From contig CAYNSB010000035.1 in assembly GCA_964399625.1 (NCBI GenBank), positions 1 through 40,979 of the forward strand: a stretch of 40,979 nucleotides of DNA. Direction: 5' to 3'. Position 1 is the stretch's first letter; each line of letters opens with the position of its first letter. Below are positions 1 to 6,378 of the stretch, piece after piece. Made by a program: the position numbers and the translations under genes. The DNA is from CAYNSB01 sp964399625. Lineage in GTDB: Bacteria > Planctomycetota > Phycisphaerae > Phycisphaerales > UBA1924. Under the pieces are notes generated by a model. That model saw nothing but the letters and a program-made list of their open reading frames with translations, was not told the origin of the DNA and ran no database searches.

Positions 1-1
1 G

Positions 2-1000
2 GCCAAGCGCATCGCGCGCGAGAGCGGCGGGTTCTACGTGAACCAGTACCACAACCCGCTGAACATCGACGCGCACGAACTCTCCACGGGCAAGGAGATC
101 ATCGAGGAGACGGGCGGGAAGTTCGACGTGTTCGTCGCGGGCGCGGGCACGGGCGGGACCGTCTCGGGCGTGGGGCGATACATCAAGAAGCACAAGCTGC
201 CCATCCGCGTCGTGGGCGTCGATCCCATCGGGTCGGTGCACTACCACTACTTCTACACGAAGACGATGCCCACGCCGCACGTGTACAAGGTGGAGGGCGT
301 GGGCGAGGACATCCTGTGCGACGCGATGGACTTCTCCGTCGTCGATGAGTTCCGCCAGGTGAACGACAAGGAGTCGTTCCTGATGGCGCGACGCCTCGTG
401 CGCGAGGAGGGCCTGTTCTGCGGCGGCAGCTCCGGGAGCAACGTGCACATCGCTGTGCAACTCGCGAAGGAACTGGGCCCGGGCAAGACGATCGTGACGG
501 TGCTGTGCGACTCCGCGACGCGGTACACGACCAAGTTCCTGTCCGATCAGTGGATGAAGGACTACGGCTTCCTGGGCAGCGAGTACGACCTTGGCATGGT
601 CGAGGACCTGCTGAAGGTGCGCGCGGGCGCGAACGGGAGCGCGGGAGGCGGGAGCGTCATCACGATCAAGGCGCGCGACCCGATCTCGAAGGTCATCGAA
701 CTGCTCAAGAAGCACGGCGTGTCGCAGATCCCCATCGTGAGCGACACGGGACGCCCCACGGGCATTGTGCACGAGGTGGACGTGCTGCGCGGGCTGCACA
801 CGGGGAAGGTGACGCCGAGCTCGCCGGCGGACGATGTGTCGCACCCGATCGGCGGGCTGATCTATCCCAAGGCGCGGATCGAGGAGCTGCTGCGGATCTT
901 CGAGACGGACCAGGTGGCGATCGTCGTGGACGCGGAGAGGATCGTGGGCGTGATCAGCCAGATCGACGTGATCGAGTTCATGAGCAGGCGGGGAAAGTAG
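2..1000 (+). CDS. cbs: Cystathionine beta-synthase, 5' end missing
   Basis: This is the C-terminal 332 residues of a PLP-dependent beta-replacement enzyme that condenses serine with homocysteine to cystathionine (transsulfuration, cytosol). The reading frame is open from the window edge, so the true start lies upstream; the first GTG in frame, at 38, falls inside the catalytic fold. The glycine loop GAGTGGTVSGVGRYIK is typical of the cysteine synthase/CBS fold type II. A later GGSSGSNV segment is the second phosphate-binding loop. From about base 650 there is a pair of CBS (Bateman) domains, including VITIKARDPISKVIELLKK and QVAIVVDAERIVGVISQIDV, which separates it from plain cysteine synthases. 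The catalytic lysine region is off the window. A gamma-synthase/lyase pair downstream fits a transsulfuration neighbourhood. Confidence is high for the family; the exact substrate is inferred. Confidence 0.9.
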   Translation, partial: AKRIARESGGFYVNQYHNPLNIDAHELSTGKEIIEETGGKFDVFVAGAGTGGTVSGVGRYIKKHKLPIRVVGVDPIGSVHYHYFYTKTMPTPHVYKVEGVGEDILCDAMDFSVVDEFRQVNDKESFLMARRLVREEGLFCGGSSGSNVHIAVQLAKELGPGKTIVTVLCDSATRYTTKFLSDQWMKDYGFLGSEYDLGMVEDLLKVRAGANGSAGGGSVITIKARDPISKVIELLKKHGVSQIPIVSDTGRPTGIVHEVDVLRGLHTGKVTPSSPADDVSHPIGGLIYPKARIEELLRIFETDQVAIVVDAERIVGVISQIDVIEFMSRRGK

Positions 1001-1081
1001 GGGTTTTTCGTGGAACCGCGGGGCGTGGCGTGCGTTTCAAGTAGAGAGCACGAAGCTCCGATGAACTTTTCGAGAGGGCCC

Positions 1082-1109
1082 TTGACTTCCTCTCGCATCC
1101 CGGTACGGT
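1082..1109 (+). promoter_or_regulatory. Candidate sigma-70-type promoter of the Cys leader
   Basis: TTGACT (1082-1087), a 16-base spacer and TACGGT (1104-1109) resemble -35 and -10 hexamers. The expected transcription start falls at about 1116-1118, on the ATG at 1118, so the leader ORF would be translated from a leaderless transcript. The -10 matches consensus only moderately. Confidence 0.45.
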
Positions 1110-1117
1110 TTTCCCCG

Positions 1118-1240
1118 ATGTCACTCGCCGCCGTTAAACAACACCTCCGCACGACGCGACTTGCCATGTGTCAACACATGGTTATTGCGCGTCCGGCCGC
1201 GTGGGGTGTCCACGGCGTGCGAGCGAGGTGTTGCTGGTAG
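1118..1240 (+). CDS. Putative cysteine leader peptide (40 aa) ending in R-C-C-W
   Basis: A short ORF begins ATG-TCA-CTC eight bases after the candidate -10 and ends at TAG 1238-1240. It has three Cys codons. Two are adjacent (TGT-TGC, 1229-1234) and sit two codons before the stop, in the terminal stretch GVRARCCW. Internal ATGs at 1166 and 1178 could give shorter forms of 24 or 20 residues; none has a clear Shine-Dalgarno sequence. The adjacent Cys codons lie inside the 5' arm of an RNA hairpin (1227-1251). Two further, mutually exclusive structures follow before the sulfur-metabolism homologue at 1380. That layout is what a cysteine-sensing attenuator would need. Leader peptides with terminal Cys runs are known to control sulfur genes in actinobacteria; applying the idea here is inference. 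Confidence 0.55.
   Translation: MSLAAVKQHLRTTRLAMCQHMVIARPAAWGVHGVRARCCW
1164..1181. repeat. Perfect palindrome inside the Cys leader
   Basis: CCATGTGTCAACACATGG has two perfect 8-base arms around CA. It could be a DNA operator: it lies between a TTGCCA (1161-1166) and a TATTGC (1183-1188) that resemble weak -35 and -10 boxes 16 bases apart. It could also be a short RNA hairpin within the leader ORF. Confidence 0.4.
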
Positions 1241-1319
1241 CAGCGGGCACCACAAGCCGCACAACGTGAGACGAACGAACCACGCGTCCGGGCCTGAAAG
1301 CTCGGACGCGATTGCTTTT
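1191..1319 (+). promoter_or_regulatory. Candidate transcription attenuator (antiterminator versus terminator)
   Basis: Two structures compete. Bases 1283-1293 and 1300-1310 form an 11-pair stem (one G-U) with loop CTGAAA, followed by ATTGCTTTTG, which resembles an intrinsic terminator with a weak U-tract. Alternatively 1191-1204 pairs with 1280-1293: 12 Watson-Crick pairs, one G-U and one mismatch, which would use up the left arm of the terminator. A third hairpin (1227-1230 with 1248-1251, then 1232-1235 with 1239-1242) spans the tandem Cys codons and the stop. The rest of 1001-1379 shows nothing else recognisable. The structures were paired by eye and no energies were computed. Confidence 0.5.
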
Positions 1320-1379
1320 GCGACCTGACGACCCTGCAACCCAGACCGACATCCGCCCCCAGCGGGCGAGGAACGAGCC

Positions 1380-2432
1380 ATGTCCAGCACACTGAACACA
1401 TCGACGAGCGCTGCAAGCCGGTGGTCCTTTGCTCCAACGTCGGGCGTGCCCGCGAGGCGTGCGAGCCCTGAGAATCCTCGCGTTGGCGAGCCCTCGATCG
1501 TGGAGACGCTCGAGCGTGCGGCGGCGCTGATCGAGGGCGGGAGCGCGGCGTTGGCGTTCCGCTCCGGGGGCGAGGCGTTGGGCACGCTGCTGCGGACGCT
1601 CGAGGCGGGGGATGAGATCGTCGTGGCGCGCGAGCTGCTGGGTGGCCCGGCGGGGCGCGTGCTCGCGGAGTACGCGGAGCTGGGCGTCGTGGTGCGGGCC
1701 GTGGACCCGATGGACGTGGTGGGCGTGGCGGGGGCGATCACGCGGCGCACGCGCTGGGTGTGGGTGCCTGAGATTGCGCGGGCGCGTCAGTCGGCAGTGG
1801 AGATCGAGCGGATTGCGACGATCGCGCGGGTCGCGGGCGTGCGGACGCTGGTGGATGTGACGGCGACGAGCGTGGGTCCACGGGCGATCGCTCGTGGGGC
1901 CGACGGCGCGATCCTGTGGGATTCGTCGCGTCTGTCGGGTCGCGAAGGGACGGGGGTATCGCTGCTGGTTCTGGGCGATGCGCGCATCGCGTTCAGCCTG
2001 GAGCTGGTGCGGGACGGGAGCGCGTCGCGCGTGGGGCTCGGGGCGGCGGCGGAGGTGCTCGCGGGGATCGAGACGGCGAGCGAGCGGGCACGCCTGCGCG
2101 TGGAGCAGGCGGGCACGCTGGCGGCGGCGCTGTCGCGCGAGGCGGGGGTTCGCTCCGTGCGGCGCGCGGAGGGCGGGGGCACGTCGGGGGCGGTGGTGCT
2201 TGTCGAGCTTGAGGGGGGCGTGGAGCGGGCGAGCGCGGTGGCGCGGCGTCTGCGGTTGTGGCGCGAGGGCGACGCGGGCGTCGCGTCCTCACGCTGGAGC
2301 ATCCAGGAACTCAACGGGACTCTGCGCCTGTCGCCCGGCGCGGAGCCCATCACGGATCTGGTCGCCGACGTGCGCCGGGCCCTCGCCGACGGGCGAGGGC
2401 TCGGCGCGTCGGTTTCCGACGCGGCGGCCTAA
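1380..2432 (+). CDS. Lysine-free homologue of the Cys/Met metabolism PLP enzyme family (probable pseudoenzyme)
   Basis: The 350-residue product aligns by eye with the cystathionine gamma-synthase homologues encoded at 6379 and 8918. AFRSGGEALGTLLRTLEAGD matches their AFASG...LQTLASGD, RWVWVPEIAR matches KLVWLETPSN, and VRTLVDVTATSVG matches VKVLVDNTFATPV. The Schiff-base segment HSTTKYLGGH is replaced by WDSSRLSGRE, with Arg184 near the catalytic Lys position. The whole protein contains no lysine, so it cannot form an internal aldimine. The active-site YGG has become LGG, and the YSRTGNPTR motif is eroded to ENPRVGEPS. The reading frame is intact and has a plausible GAGGA ribosome site before ATG 1380. 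It may be a regulatory or structural partner of the active paralogues. It follows a putative Cys-responsive leader. Function unknown. Confidence 0.75.
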   Translation: MSSTLNTSTSAASRWSFAPTSGVPARRASPENPRVGEPSIVETLERAAALIEGGSAALAFRSGGEALGTLLRTLEAGDEIVVARELLGGPAGRVLAEYAELGVVVRAVDPMDVVGVAGAITRRTRWVWVPEIARARQSAVEIERIATIARVAGVRTLVDVTATSVGPRAIARGADGAILWDSSRLSGREGTGVSLLVLGDARIAFSLELVRDGSASRVGLGAAAEVLAGIETASERARLRVEQAGTLAAALSREAGVRSVRRAEGGGTSGAVVLVELEGGVERASAVARRLRLWREGDAGVASSRWSIQELNGTLRLSPGAEPITDLVADVRRALADGRGLGASVSDAAA

Positions 2433-2744
2433 CGGACCCTCGAACCCGGCCCCGCCCTGGCGGCTCCAAGGAACGGTGGAGACGCGACGGCGAGGACGAG
2501 GCCACGGCGCCTCGGACTCGACGAGGGACGGAGCCGGGGAACTCGGAGGAGGAAGAGGGAGCCGGGGCGGTACGACGGGTGTGGGGGAAGCGCGGGAGGT
2601 GGACGAGCGAGCTCGGTTTCTGGTCCCGAGTTCGATCGCCCCACCCCCGCCTCCCCACCCGTCGCCCCGGTGAGTGGGGCAAACGAGCGTGAGAGATGGG
2701 AGCTCGCTCCAAGGACGGAGCGAGCGCTGGGCAAGGAGGAGAGC
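2433..2744. other. Non-coding stretch with hairpins and a C-rich tract
   Basis: I see no gene here. It holds a 6-pair hairpin (2497-2502 with 2509-2514), which is a possible but U-less transcription end for the preceding gene. It also holds a long-range 8-base inverted repeat (2539-2546 with 2626-2633), a C-run tract at 2639-2668 that is G-quadruplex-like on the minus strand, and the hairpin at 2702-2725. Confidence 0.5.
2702..2725 (+). promoter_or_regulatory. Hairpin just upstream of a ribosome-binding site
   Basis: GCTCGCTCC and GGAGCGAGC form a perfect 9-pair stem with a 6-base loop. It ends seven bases before the AAGGAGGA ribosome site of the small ORF at 2745. It could be an mRNA-stability or translation-control element. 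Confidence 0.4.
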
Positions 2745-3020
2745 ATGGGATTCGCAGCAACGTTCGCCCTGGCGATGGCGCTGGGAGGGTCCGTGGCGCA
2801 TGCGGCGAGGCGAGAGGTCATCGCCCGCCTGCGCGACGAGGGCACAACGCGGCTCGACGCGGAGCTGGTGGGCATCCGCCCGTCTCGGCGGCACGGCGTG
2901 CGGCTCCGGTACCGCGTGCGCGGGTGCTTCGATGTGAAGCACGCGGAATGGCGGCTGCGCCCGTTCGGGCAGGTGGTCCGCGCCGAGGCGGATTCGTCGG
3001 GAACGACGATCCCGACGTGA
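2745..3020 (+). CDS. Small putative exported protein, hypothetical
   Basis: This is a 91-residue ORF. ATG 2745 was chosen because AAGGAGGA (2733-2740) lies at ideal distance; the frame opens further upstream without such a site. The N-terminus MGFAATFALAMALGGSVAHA reads as a weak signal peptide with a possible AHA/A cleavage site. The remainder is basic and arginine-rich, with a single Cys in a VRGCFDVKHAEWRLRPFG segment. No family is recognised. It converges on the SRPBCC gene and is separated from it by a strong hairpin at 3039-3071. The ribosome site and leader hairpin favour a real gene, but the short length and absence of recognised homology leave this uncertain. Confidence 0.5.
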   Translation: MGFAATFALAMALGGSVAHAARREVIARLRDEGTTRLDAELVGIRPSRRHGVRLRYRVRGCFDVKHAEWRLRPFGQVVRAEADSSGTTIPT

Positions 3021-3038
3021 GGCGCCCTGCAAAGACGA

Positions 3039-3071
3039 CGCCCCGGCACGGGACCATCCCGCACCGGGGCG
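3039..3071. terminator. Terminator-like hairpin between convergent genes
   Basis: An 8-pair outer stem (3039-3046 with 3064-3071), a symmetric CA/CA internal loop, a 5-pair inner stem (3049-3053 with 3057-3061) and a CCA loop lie between convergent stop codons. A T-rich tail is nearly absent: on the minus strand it is followed only by GTCTTTG. It could serve both directions. Confidence 0.5.
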
Positions 3072-3115
3072 CCAGCGGAGTCGAGTGGCGAGTAGGCCGA
3101 GCGGCGCGTGGTGAG

Positions 3116-4666
3116 TCACTGACCGTGCGGCGATGAGGAGTTGTACTTCTCCTTCATCGCGCCCAGGACTTTGTCCCACGCGCTGGCGAAGTAGTCGCGG
3201 ACGGTGGGCCAGTCGGCGTCGGAGCCGAAGCCGAGGTGGCGCAGGCGGACCTTGGTCTTGTCGGGCCCGTCCGCGGTGAACGTCAGGACGACCCAGGTGC
3301 GCTTCTGGCGTTCGGCGGCGAACTTGGGCGGGGCGTTCCACGAGAAGCAGAGCATCTCGTTGGGGACGTAGGACAGGATGCGGCAGCCCTCGGAGCCCTG
3401 CTCGCCCTCGGGCACGCCGACGGCGCGGCCGAAGTAGAGCTCGAACGGGCCTCCGATGCGCAGGTCGATCGCCGACTCCACGCCCAGGAAGCCCTTCATC
3501 CCCTCGGGCGTGGACCACGCGGCGAAGGCCTCGGCGGGCGTGGCGTGGATCGTGGTCTCCTTGTCGATGGCGACGGGGATGATGCCGTGCGCGACGAAGA
3601 GCGATGGGTCCATCATGCTCATGGGTGCTCCTGTGCTCCTGGCATCGGGGCGGAGCGAGAGGTACTTGGCGGGCGTGGCGAGCACGCGGCGGACGGTGAG
3701 CTCGACCGACGGCTTCTCGGCGGGCTTTCCGGCGACGAACGGCGTGATGGCGCCTTTGTACTCGTCGGGGCCTGTGAACTGGAAGCGGATGTCGTAGCGG
3801 GACTGCTTGCCATCTAGGGCGACGCTCGACCAGTCCCAGGCGATCTCGCTGTCGCTGATGGCGCGGATGGCCCCGCGGGAGACGCCGCCCTGCTGGTCCA
3901 CATCGACGAACGAAACCTGCCCCGTGGCGGGGTCCTTGAAGATCGTGGTGCACCCGTGGGCGAACATGCCCTTGGCGTCGCCGAGCCAACCGCGCGCGGT
4001 CAGGCTCTTGCCATCGGGGGCGAACTCGAAGTGGTTTCGCACGCGGAGCACCCCGCCGGCGGGCGTGGATCCTTCATGGATCCATTCGCCGCCCACGAGA
4101 CGCGCGACGAGGGCGAGTGTCTTGTCGGCGTCGTTCGCGGGCGCGGCGGAAGTCGGTTGGTCCTTGGCGAAGTGCTTGCGGATCTGCTCGTGGGTCCATT
4201 CGTTGCCCTTCTTGAAGAAGGCGTAGGACTCGTCCCACTCGGGGCCGTCGCCGAAGCCGGACATGGTTTCGATGACTCGCGTGCGGCCGTCGGGCAGCGG
4301 CTCGATGCGGATGGAGCAGCCGGTCTGCTGGGCGAGGATGGCCTTCTTGGCGCCGGGGGGTGCGTCGAAGCGCGTGACGATGAGGCGCTGGGGCTCGTAG
4401 GCGAGGATGTGGTGGGTGATCGTGCCCTCGCCGCCCACGCCCTTGGTCTTGTCGTAGTTGGTGCGGATGGTGCCGCCCACGCGGAAGTCCACTTCCGCGA
4501 CGGGGACGATGCAGGACTCCCAGCCTTGCTTGGTGGTGAAGAGCGACCAGACCTGCTCGGGCGTTGCGTCGAGGACACAATCGGTGACAAGGGCGCGATC
4601 GGCTCGCGCGGCGTGGTGGAGCAGCGCGAGAAGCGGCAGGGCGATGAGCGCGTGGCGGAGTTTCAT
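3116..4666 (-). CDS. Exported double SRPBCC (AHSA1-like) domain protein
   Basis: The 516-residue product starts with a signal peptide (MKLRHALIALPLLALLHHAARA), so it is probably exported. Residues about 26-165 are an SRPBCC/AHSA1-type domain (DATPEQVWSLFTTKQGWE, then DFRVGGTIRTNY). Residues about 180-345 resemble a lipocalin-like beta domain of the DUF1579 kind (GGEWIHEG, RNHFEFAPDGKSLTARG). Residues about 365-505 are a second SRPBCC domain (TTIHATPAEAFAAWSTPEGM, DLRIGGPFELYFG). Usual AHSA1 proteins are single-domain and cytosolic, about 150 residues long. AAGGA precedes the ATG by about 7 bases. The gene follows the VOC gene by 45 bases in the TetR operon. The family binds hydrophobic ligands; the actual ligand is unknown. 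An internal Met cluster (MSMM) near residue 350 might mark a fusion point. Confidence 0.8.
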   Translation of the reverse strand: MKLRHALIALPLLALLHHAARADRALVTDCVLDATPEQVWSLFTTKQGWESCIVPVAEVDFRVGGTIRTNYDKTKGVGGEGTITHHILAYEPQRLIVTRFDAPPGAKKAILAQQTGCSIRIEPLPDGRTRVIETMSGFGDGPEWDESYAFFKKGNEWTHEQIRKHFAKDQPTSAAPANDADKTLALVARLVGGEWIHEGSTPAGGVLRVRNHFEFAPDGKSLTARGWLGDAKGMFAHGCTTIFKDPATGQVSFVDVDQQGGVSRGAIRAISDSEIAWDWSSVALDGKQSRYDIRFQFTGPDEYKGAITPFVAGKPAEKPSVELTVRRVLATPAKYLSLRPDARSTGAPMSMMDPSLFVAHGIIPVAIDKETTIHATPAEAFAAWSTPEGMKGFLGVESAIDLRIGGPFELYFGRAVGVPEGEQGSEGCRILSYVPNEMLCFSWNAPPKFAAERQKRTWVVLTFTADGPDKTKVRLRHLGFGSDADWPTVRDYFASAWDKVLGAMKEKYNSSSPHGQ

Positions 4667-4711
4667 GGAGTGGTCCTTGGTGGGTTGAGGTCGCGGCGAT
4701 CGGCGCTGGGG

Positions 4712-5119
4712 CTACTTGCACAAGGGGGTGGCGAAGGACCAGATGTGCCCGAAGGGGTCGGTCACCTGTCCGTAGCGATCGCCCCAGAACATGTCTTGGG
4801 CGGGCATCGTGACGCTCGCGCCGGCGTCGGCCGCTCGCTTGATGGCGGCGTCGCAGTTGGGGACGTACTGGTGGAGCGTGACGGGCGTGGCGTTGAGGGC
4901 TCGCGGATGGCGGGGCTTGCCGTCGCAGTACTCGGGGAAGTCGTCGCAGAGGAAGACGGCGGAGGGGCCGATCTTGATCTGGGCGTGCATGAGACGCTTG
5001 CCGTCGTCGTGGGGCATGCGCATGACCTCCTCGGCGCCGAAGGCTTTCTTGTAGAAGTCGATGGCCTTGGAGGCACCCTCGACGACGAGGTGCGGGACGA
5101 TGCCGGTGGGATTGGACAT
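4712..5119 (-). CDS. VOC family protein (PhnB/glyoxalase-like)
   Basis: The 135-residue product begins MSNPTGIVPHLVVEGASKAI and shows the vicinal-oxygen-chelate layout: AIDFYKKAFGAEEVMRMP, then AQIKIGPSAVFLCDDFPE, then a DRYGQVTDPFGHIWSFAT C-terminus typical of PhnB-like members. ATG 5119 was chosen because AGGAG lies seven bases upstream; the longer frame to 5260 runs into the regulator gene and starts with unlikely sequence. It lies 31 bases after the TetR gene and 45 before the SRPBCC gene. VOC plus AHSA1 plus a regulator is a recurring cluster in bacteria. Substrate unknown; metal-binding residues cannot be assigned with certainty by eye. Confidence 0.82.
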   Translation of the reverse strand: MSNPTGIVPHLVVEGASKAIDFYKKAFGAEEVMRMPHDDGKRLMHAQIKIGPSAVFLCDDFPEYCDGKPRHPRALNATPVTLHQYVPNCDAAIKRAADAGASVTMPAQDMFWGDRYGQVTDPFGHIWSFATPLCK

Positions 5120-5150
5120 GGTGTTCTCCTGTGTATGGTGGCTCTTAGTC

Positions 5151-5867
5151 TCAGCGGCGCTTGGGAGCGCGCCGCGCCGGCTTGCGGCTTTGGCGGGCGG
5201 AGGACGGATCGCGGTCTGGCGATGGCGGGGCTGAACGCACGATCTCGGCCCGCTGCTCAAGCAGATCGAAGTGCGCTCTGAGCTGGGCGACGGCTCCGTC
5301 GTAGGGGGCGGGGTTCTGGGCCGCGCGGGCGAGCATGACGCCGCCCTCCATCACGGTGAGCACGTACTCGGCGAGCTGGGCGCGATCGACGCCCGCGGGC
5401 AGTCGATCGCCCGCGGCCTCGAGCCATGAGCGCACGACGGCGTGCCAGCCCTGGAAGTTCTGGTGGATGAGCGTGCGGACCTCGGGGCGATGGTCGGCGA
5501 TCTCGAGCGCAAGGTTGCCGATCGGGCAGCCCATCGCGAAGCCCTGCGGCCCCAGCCATGTGCGGTATTGCTGCAGCAGCGCGAAGACACGCGCGATGGG
5601 GTCGGCGGTGGCGCGCTCGACGGGGGCCATGACGATGGGATGGAGCAGGTGCGTGTAGCGCTCGAGCACGGCGAGGAGCAGCGCGTCCTTGGAGGGAAAG
5701 TAGTGGTAGAGGGACCCCGCGTTGATGTCCGCCTCGCGCAGGAGCGTGGAGATGCCCGTGGCGTTGAAGCCCTGCTCGTGGAAGAGGCGTGCGGCGGTAT
5801 CGAGGATCCGCTCGCGGGTGTCGGGCGAGGGGGGCGGGGGCACGGGGTGGGCGTCGGGCGGGGGCAT
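5151..5867 (-). CDS. TetR/AcrR family transcriptional regulator
   Basis: The 238-residue product has an N-terminal TetR helix-turn-helix: RERILDTAARLFHEQGFNAT, then GISTLLREADINAGSLYHYF at about residues 38-57, then PSKDALL. The C-terminal ligand domain contains FAMGCPIGNLALEI, typical of the TetR subgroup that controls small detoxification enzymes. The start MPPPDAHPV at 5867 is preferred. The frame stays open to 5942, but that would cross the operator and promoter; there is no clear Shine-Dalgarno site. The C-terminal tail is rich in Arg/Pro (RQSRKPARRAPKRR). It heads the operon with the VOC and SRPBCC genes and probably represses it through the palindromes at 5912-5947. Confidence 0.9.
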   Translation of the reverse strand: MPPPDAHPVPPPPSPDTRERILDTAARLFHEQGFNATGISTLLREADINAGSLYHYFPSKDALLLAVLERYTHLLHPIVMAPVERATADPIARVFALLQQYRTWLGPQGFAMGCPIGNLALEIADHRPEVRTLIHQNFQGWHAVVRSWLEAAGDRLPAGVDRAQLAEYVLTVMEGGVMLARAAQNPAPYDGAVAQLRAHFDLLEQRAEIVRSAPPSPDRDPSSARQSRKPARRAPKRR

Positions 5868-5899
5868 GGTTTGGGGAGAAAGTCGCGTTTTGGCCGATG

Positions 5900-5927
5900 A
5901 TTGTCGGCTGTTTGAACGTTCAATCAA
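5900..5927 (-). promoter_or_regulatory. Promoter of the tetR - VOC - SRPBCC operon
   Basis: Read on the minus strand, TTGATT (5927-5922), a 16-base spacer and GACAAT (5905-5900) resemble -35 and -10 boxes. The spacer contains most of the palindrome at 5912-5923, so a bound regulator would block RNA polymerase. Confidence 0.55.
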
Positions 5928-5947
5928 CTCTTGAATGAGCATTCAAG
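5912..5947. promoter_or_regulatory. Tandem palindromic operators for the TetR regulator
   Basis: TTGAACGTTCAA (5912-5923) is a perfect palindrome. CTTGAATGAGCATTCAAG (5930-5947) is a second with 8-base perfect arms. Both share TTGAA/TTCAA half-sites. Their centres are 21 bp apart, two helical turns, so two dimers would sit on the same face. Binding by the adjacent TetR protein is inferred from position. Confidence 0.7.
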
Positions 5948-6010
5948 CAGAAATCAACCGGGGCGTCAAGGGTGAACTTGGCGTGTGCAGAAAACTTTCT
6001 GGGGAGGGTC

Positions 6011-6038
6011 TTGACGGGAGGAATGGAGCCGATAGTGT
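6011..6038 (+). promoter_or_regulatory. Candidate promoter of the methionine operon leader
   Basis: TTGACG (6011-6016), a 16-base spacer and TAGTGT (6033-6038). The predicted start, around 6044, is only a few bases before the leader ATG at 6048. Bases 5948-6010 show nothing else clear. Confidence 0.5.
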
Positions 6039-6047
6039 CTTGGACTC

Positions 6048-6137
6048 ATGGCTCTCACCGCCCACAACCCGATGGACATGCGAATGTCCATGCGTCGCCC
6101 GGACGCGAGGCTCCTGCCTTGCGTGCCGCAGGCCTGA
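6048..6137 (+). CDS. Putative methionine leader peptide (29 aa, five Met)
   Basis: This short ORF runs from ATG 6048 to TGA 6135-6137. Met codons occur at positions 1, 9, 11, 13 and 15, giving a core of NPMDMRMSMRRPD; methionine is normally rare. No Shine-Dalgarno site is visible. With the candidate promoter the transcript would be almost leaderless. The Met run coincides with a perfect RNA hairpin, ATGGACAT-GCGA-ATGTCCAT (6072-6091), with a GNRA-type tetraloop. A ribosome slowed for lack of Met-tRNA would sit on that hairpin. The ORF lies 241 bases before a gamma-synthase and homoserine dehydrogenase operon. An alternative reading is that the hairpin is the functional element and the Met codons are a by-product of its sequence. 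Function is inferred. Confidence 0.45.
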   Translation: MALTAHNPMDMRMSMRRPDARLLPCVPQA

Positions 6138-6378
6138 CGTTTCGGTTGGGCGGTTCGATCGAGCCATCCTGATCCGAGCGGCAGCGTTGCGTGGCACGCG
6201 TGATGGGTGCGGCGTCTGGGCTCTTCGAGCGTTGCGCGATTCTCGCGCGACCTGAGGCTGGCCCGCCGGGGCCCCACTTCCCCCTCCCTCTGCATCCTGA
6301 TTCGAACCACGCCGGGCCGGCGGGCCCCGCGCCCCACATCGCGCGAGCCCCCGGCCCACGACCCACGGAGATTGACGC
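6138..6378 (+). promoter_or_regulatory. Structured 5' leader of the methionine operon
   Basis: No gene is seen. Supported RNA elements are a 6-pair hairpin (6234-6239 with 6243-6248) and a perfect 10-pair GC stem joining 6260-6269 to 6317-6326. There is no U-tract, so control, if any, would act on translation or through Rho. A GGAG ribosome site lies about 9 bases before ATG 6379. No SAM-riboswitch core was recognised. Confidence 0.4.

Noticed and set aside
505..1044. A 179-codon plus-strand ORF overlapping the CBS gene
   Set aside because: Frame-shifted shadow rich in Arg/Gly; the cystathionine beta-synthase frame is intact to 1000.
1320..1379. CCCTGCAACC resembling part of a SAM-I riboswitch core
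   Set aside because: Only about 40 bases remain before the ATG and the other conserved helices are absent.
5935..6255. A 106-codon plus-strand ORF starting inside the TetR operator
   Set aside because: No ribosome site, no recognisable protein; it overlaps the Met leader in another frame.
6039..6378. SAM riboswitch before the methionine operon
   Set aside because: No conserved core of SAM-I, II or IV was recognised; only the Met-rich ORF and GC stems are supported.
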